Source: Paramarasmius palmivorus
Taxonomy: Eukaryota > Basidiomycota > Agaricomycetes > Agaricales > Marasmiaceae
Length of the DNA: 64,000 bases
NCBI GenBank assembly: GCA_037176845.1
Contig: JAYKXP010000013.1
Coordinates: 806,001 to 870,000, forward strand
Direction of reading: 5' to 3'
Part shown: positions 60,543 to 64,000 of the stretch, piece by piece
Layout of the letters: each line of letters starts with the position of its first letter
Numbering within the stretch: position 1 is the stretch's first letter
The notes under the pieces: model-generated
The model's database searches: none
Seen by the model: only the letters and a program-made list of their open reading frames with translations
What the model was told of the DNA's origin: nothing
Made by a program: the position numbers and the translations under genes

Positions 60543-61280
60543 AAGGGATATGACTTTGTTGTTTTGTACTAGTATCGTGTATATACGATCATGTATAGCC
60601 TCACACAAAAATGAGAATCATTTAAACTATTCAATTAATGCCGATATGTATTACACTGGAGTCATAGTTAGCAATGCCTCTCTTCTGGGAATGAGGTTTC
60701 ACCCCAGTCGAAGGCTGAGTCGTTTCTGCATTTTTCGATAGCGCTGCAACTACGAGAAGGCGGGTTGGCAATGGAGTCTGGTCTACAGTTGATGTCGGAG
60801 CTGGTCCTCTTGCTACAGGTAACTCATGCTTCAATACATCACGCGGGAACCGCGGTGACGATTGCGAGAGTGGCAATGAAGAAAATCTTACAATCGAAGC
60901 AACGATGACTGAGTAGGTAGACTAAGCATCTAACGAGTCTCGAAGACGGCTCGAAGATACAGTAGGAGGATTTGACCGGGAGTGCTCAGGACCGGTTCCG
61001 GTCCTTGAGCTTGAACACCCACCTCGACTTCCTGCGATGAGGCACAGTGAGGCACTCATAGTAACAGCATGGATTGGGTCGGCCGAGAATGGATCAACTG
61101 TTTATCCTTCATCACCTGTCATGGAAGAATGTCGTAGGTGCACTCGAAGAATGGTGATGTGGAGCGTCTTGGGTATTTCTCGGCAGGTTAGCAGAGTTTT
61201 CAGGATTTTTAAACTCGCATGCTCACTTCTATTTCAGCTTTCTGTCTCTGAACGCGATCTTTCGTCTCGATAGCACCGTT
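60543..61280. other. Spacer between the two esterases
   Basis: About 740 bp. The last 150 bp resemble the promoter of esterase 1 (GGGTATTTCTCGGCAGGTTA near 61168), so the duplication included upstream DNA. No clear TATAAAA remains; ATTTTTAAAC near 61204 may substitute. Confidence 0.5.
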
Positions 61281-62241
61281 ATGGTTTTTTCAATCGGAGC
61301 ATTGCTTTTGGGTGTGATTACTTCTGTGCTGGCACTTCCCCAAGGTACGTGAAATTGATTCCTACAGACAGGATAGATTACTCACTGGAACTTGACATAT
61401 AGCCACTCCAAATACCACCTCAGCGCTCCGACGGGCACCATTAGCCAGTTCTGGTTGCGGAAAAGACCCGATAACGAGCGGTACATATTCCTTGAACATT
61501 GATGGAGAAAACCGTCAATACATCCTCCAACTTCCCGACAACTACGATCCCAACACTCCTTACAAACTCATCTTTGGCTTGCACTGGTATGGTGGAACTA
61601 TGACCGACGTCGCAACCGGTCAAACCGTCGAACGTGACACCTGGGCCTTCTACGGCCTTCAGAGGCTCGCCGAGAACACCGCGATTTTCGTTGCCCCACA
61701 GGGTATCGATAATACCTGGAGTGCCACCAATGATGATGACTTCCAGTTCATCGATGGCATAATCCAGACCCTCGAAGACGGTCTTTGCGTTGACCAGAAT
61801 CTGAGGTTCGCTACCGGTTTCAGCAATGGCGCCGCTTTTAGCTATTACCTCGCCTGTTCTCGGCCCGATGTCTTTAGGGCTGTTGCAGTCCTCTCTGGGG
61901 GGTCGTTGAGTGGCAACACTTGTGGCGGTAGTGCAATGCCTGTTGCGTACCTCGGTATTCACGGAGTTCGAGATCCAGCATTAAACATTGCTCTGGGACG
62001 AACGCTTCGGGATACGTTTGTTCGGGCAAATGGGTGTACCCTTCAGGATGCACCTGAGCCGGTGGAAGCAAGTCTTACGCACGTCAAAACGGAGTATGAG
62101 GGATGTCAGTCTGGATACCCAGTGACTTGGATTGCGTTTGATGAGGGACATATTGCTGCCCCGCACGATGGAGGTACCGGTGATAGCGGTTCCCAGACCT
62201 TCTCCCCTGGGGAAACTTGGAATTTCTTCTCCCAGTTCTAG
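61281..62241 (+). CDS. Secreted CE1-type esterase, tandem copy 2 (feruloyl-esterase-like)
   Basis: Exons 61281-61344 and 61403-62241 give 300 residues. The intron sits at the same place as in copy 1 and starts with the same GTACGTGAAATTG. A signal peptide (MVFSIGALLLGVITSVLAL) leads to SGCGKDPITSGTYSLNIDGE, PYKLIFGLHWYGG, IFVAPQGIDNTWSATNDDD, the nucleophile elbow GFSNGAAFSYYLAC and DEGHIAAPHDGG. The nucleophile context differs from copy 1 (SNGA against SYGG), as does the loop after APQG, so substrate preference may differ. The rest is nearly the same, pointing to a fairly recent duplication. Extracellular location and ester hydrolysis are inferred from the family. Confidence 0.85.
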
Positions 62242-62465
62242 CGAATTGCTGTATAGGTGTATGTATGTAACTTGGACTACAGCTAAGAAGCATAGTTTCG
62301 TTGTCAATACATGAAATTTGCAGTAAGCGCCTCTGCTTGACGTGGGAATTAAATTTGAAGGGCCTGCGCGCTTGCCCTTTCTTCTCACTTGACCCTCACC
62401 TTCTCCCCCGAAACATTGCCTCTAACGCGGTGCTTCCTTCTTTCGACGCTCAACAGCTTTCTAGC

Positions 62466-63774
62466 ATGCAGTATTATCCACCTCAGCTCCAAAATCCTAC
62501 TTTTGGAACGTAGGCAATGCTGGATGGATAACTTTGGATGGTGCGAAGAAGAAAAGGATCATTGGCAGACCGGAAGCTGTTCGTTTGTGTCGAATGATTG
62601 GTTCATTCAACCGGTGAGAATCGCTTCTTCTCTAATCCACCACTACAAAACTTACGCTACCAGCTTTAGGAGATGTGTATATTGGAAGTTGTATGCTCCA
62701 CTGGCTGCTAGTTGATATGAAGGAATCACAGAGTATTAATGGGGCCACCATCCAGGTAAATAGTTATTATTGGCTATCACTTATAGGCACGACTCGCTTA
62801 TCACAATCGACAGCTCGGTCGTCTACATTCTTGCGTCAAGGTTCACTCGACGTCAACGTGGATGCAGAAGCCCGCAGGCTGTCTCTCTAAAATTCACATG
62901 ATGCCCCAAGCGCATGAACTAACTTCTAGCCGTCACCCCCATTCAGCGTCATCTACGTCGTAGCCCTGTGTTAGGATCGGCCGATGATCCCGGTTTAGCT
63001 ACTATCGCGGATTGGTGAGTTATAAATGGTACCATTTAGACGAGAGTGACTAACATAACCACAATAATAGCTATCGCCGCTGATTCTACCGTGGCAAACT
63101 TCCGTTATTGATGATCCATCGTGTCCGGTCCCCTTTCCAGAGAAGCTCGACTTGGATCTCATGGTCTTATTCATGGCCTCCGTGATGACACTTGACGATA
63201 CACCCCAAACGGCAAGATTGGGTATTGCATTGGCCATTCGTAATGAGGATTTCTGATTCACGACCTGCAATACGCCATCTCTGCATTCTTAGTTCGCCAT
63301 TCGTGAGAGTAACACGGTATGTATAGAAGTCCACGTTGCACAGGCCGTCCCCAATGCTAATTATTCCTACAGGAGATCGTGCTCGCATGCGGATCCCAAC
63401 CGCTCAGCGTCGGTGATCAAACCCTCCCAGTCGTTTCGCTGCTGCGCCCATTGATGGTCCGTTGTTGCCGATGAGGTGAGAGACTATTTTTTAAAACCGT
63501 AAAAATAGTGGCACTGAGTGTTGATAGTGCATCTTTCTTATGAATATACAGGCTCTACAAGATCTGGCATAATGGCAACGGTATTCTGTTTCTAGTTTCC
63601 TTGTGAAGAGATGGCGCTAACTCTGACTGTCTAGAATGTATTCCATTCGATTTCGGTGATGATAAAGAGCAGTTTCGGTGCCTTCCAAGTCGATCAAATA
63701 TCGCCATTATGATACTATATCCGGATGAATATCCGTGCACAAGCGAAGTATTTCTGCGCAGTTACGTGCCTTAA
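62466..63774 (+). other. Coding-like exons of an unresolved gene or pseudogene
   Basis: Several plus-strand segments bordered by plausible splice sites read like protein: WNVGNAGWITLDGAKKKRII (about 62507-62608), LGDVYIGSCMLHWLLVD (about 62665-62757), LSPLILPWQTSVIDDPSCPV (about 63070-63221), EIVLACGSQPLSVGDQTLPV (about 63373-63455), and a last exon ending SEVFLRSYVP with TAA near 63774 (CIPFDFGDDKEQFRCLP). I could not join the middle exons in one frame. It may be a decayed gene or an ordinary gene whose introns I misjudged. No family recognised. Confidence 0.4.
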
Positions 63775-63868
63775 TGGTTGATGCCAGCCGATCATTACTC
63801 CACAATGTCGTTGCCTGAGGTCAATTTGCGAGACAAAGCGGTTTCCGTTTTGAATAGTCGCCCGGATG

Positions 63869-63875
63869 TATAAAA
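63869..63875 (+). promoter_or_regulatory. TATA box of the last gene
   Basis: TATAAAA lies 55 bp upstream of the ATG at 63931. Confidence 0.6.
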
Positions 63876-63930
63876 GCATCGTTCATTTGAGGACTATCAC
63901 CATCGAGTTCGTCTCGTTCTCAGTCTCGCA

Positions 63931-64000
63931 ATGGCACCCATTCGCAGCTCAACCCTCATTGCTCTGCTAGGATTTTGCCGCCTTGCATGCGCAGCCCCAA
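63931..64000 (+). CDS. 5' end of a secreted protein (partial)
   Basis: The start ATG at 63931 is followed by a typical signal peptide: MAPIRSSTLIALLGFCRLAC, then AAP. A TATAAAA box lies 55 bp upstream. The gene runs off the right edge after 23 codons, so the product is unknown. The setting next to two secreted esterases suits another secreted enzyme, but that is only context. Confidence 0.6.
   Translation, partial: MAPIRSSTLIALLGFCRLACAAP

Noticed and set aside
1..64000. tRNA, rRNA, CRISPR arrays and telomere repeats
   Set aside because: Reading for B-box-like GGTTCGA contexts, rRNA-like blocks, regularly spaced repeats and TTAGGG arrays found nothing convincing. A covariance-model scan could still find a tRNA missed by eye.

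Overview
This window is nuclear DNA of a filamentous basidiomycete, most likely an agaricomycete mushroom-forming fungus. Genes are split by many short introns of about 45-60 nt with GT(A/G)-AG borders, both strands are gene-dense, and several families here (DUF6535 membrane proteins, large orphan paralogues, receptor-like seven-helix proteins) are ones I know from Agaricomycetes. The species cannot be named from the sequence. No rRNA, tRNA, CRISPR or bacterial-style operon was seen.

Region 1 (1-15 kb) is mostly conserved core genome. It holds the acidic 3' end of an unassigned gene, a secreted Sde182/nucleoside-hydrolase-like protein (517-2340, minus), a ribosomal-L1-domain nucleolar protein with a lysine-rich tail (3187-5314, minus), the catalytic subunit of DNA polymerase alpha (5496-10714, plus), two tandem F-box-like paralogues (minus) and ribosomal protein L11/uL5 (14355-15066, plus). 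The L1-domain gene and POL1 share a 181-bp divergent promoter; the second F-box gene and RPL11 share one of 222 bp.

Region 2 (15-58 kb) is a lineage-specific, paralogue-rich zone. It carries seven genes for DUF6535-type membrane proteins: a predicted N-terminal coiled coil, four membrane helices, and a long cytosolic part. It also carries an inverted pair of large orphan paralogues (18793-21145 plus; 23934-27712 minus) on either side of a KRE9-like small secreted protein gene and a palmitoyl-protein thioesterase gene. There are two seven-helix membrane protein genes, one of them between directly repeated 0.5-kb segments, and one unassigned gene. A 1.36-kb DNA element with terminal inverted repeats has inserted into the second orphan paralogue, and the uninterrupted paralogue shows the empty site. 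Several members show decay: a 3' tail lost to a stop codon, a one-base frameshift, and a missing start exon.

Region 3 (59-64 kb) holds two tandem secreted CE1-type esterases with TATA-type or related promoters, a stretch of coding-like exons that do not join cleanly, and the start of another secreted protein cut by the window edge.

The most distinctive observations concern the DUF6535 cluster. In at least three and probably five genes the start codon forms an exon by itself. Four copies end in a conserved RVGW(N/C)PTxDPN(T/A)LR tag behind a fast-diverging linker, and a fifth copy keeps only a degraded relic of that tag beyond a premature stop.
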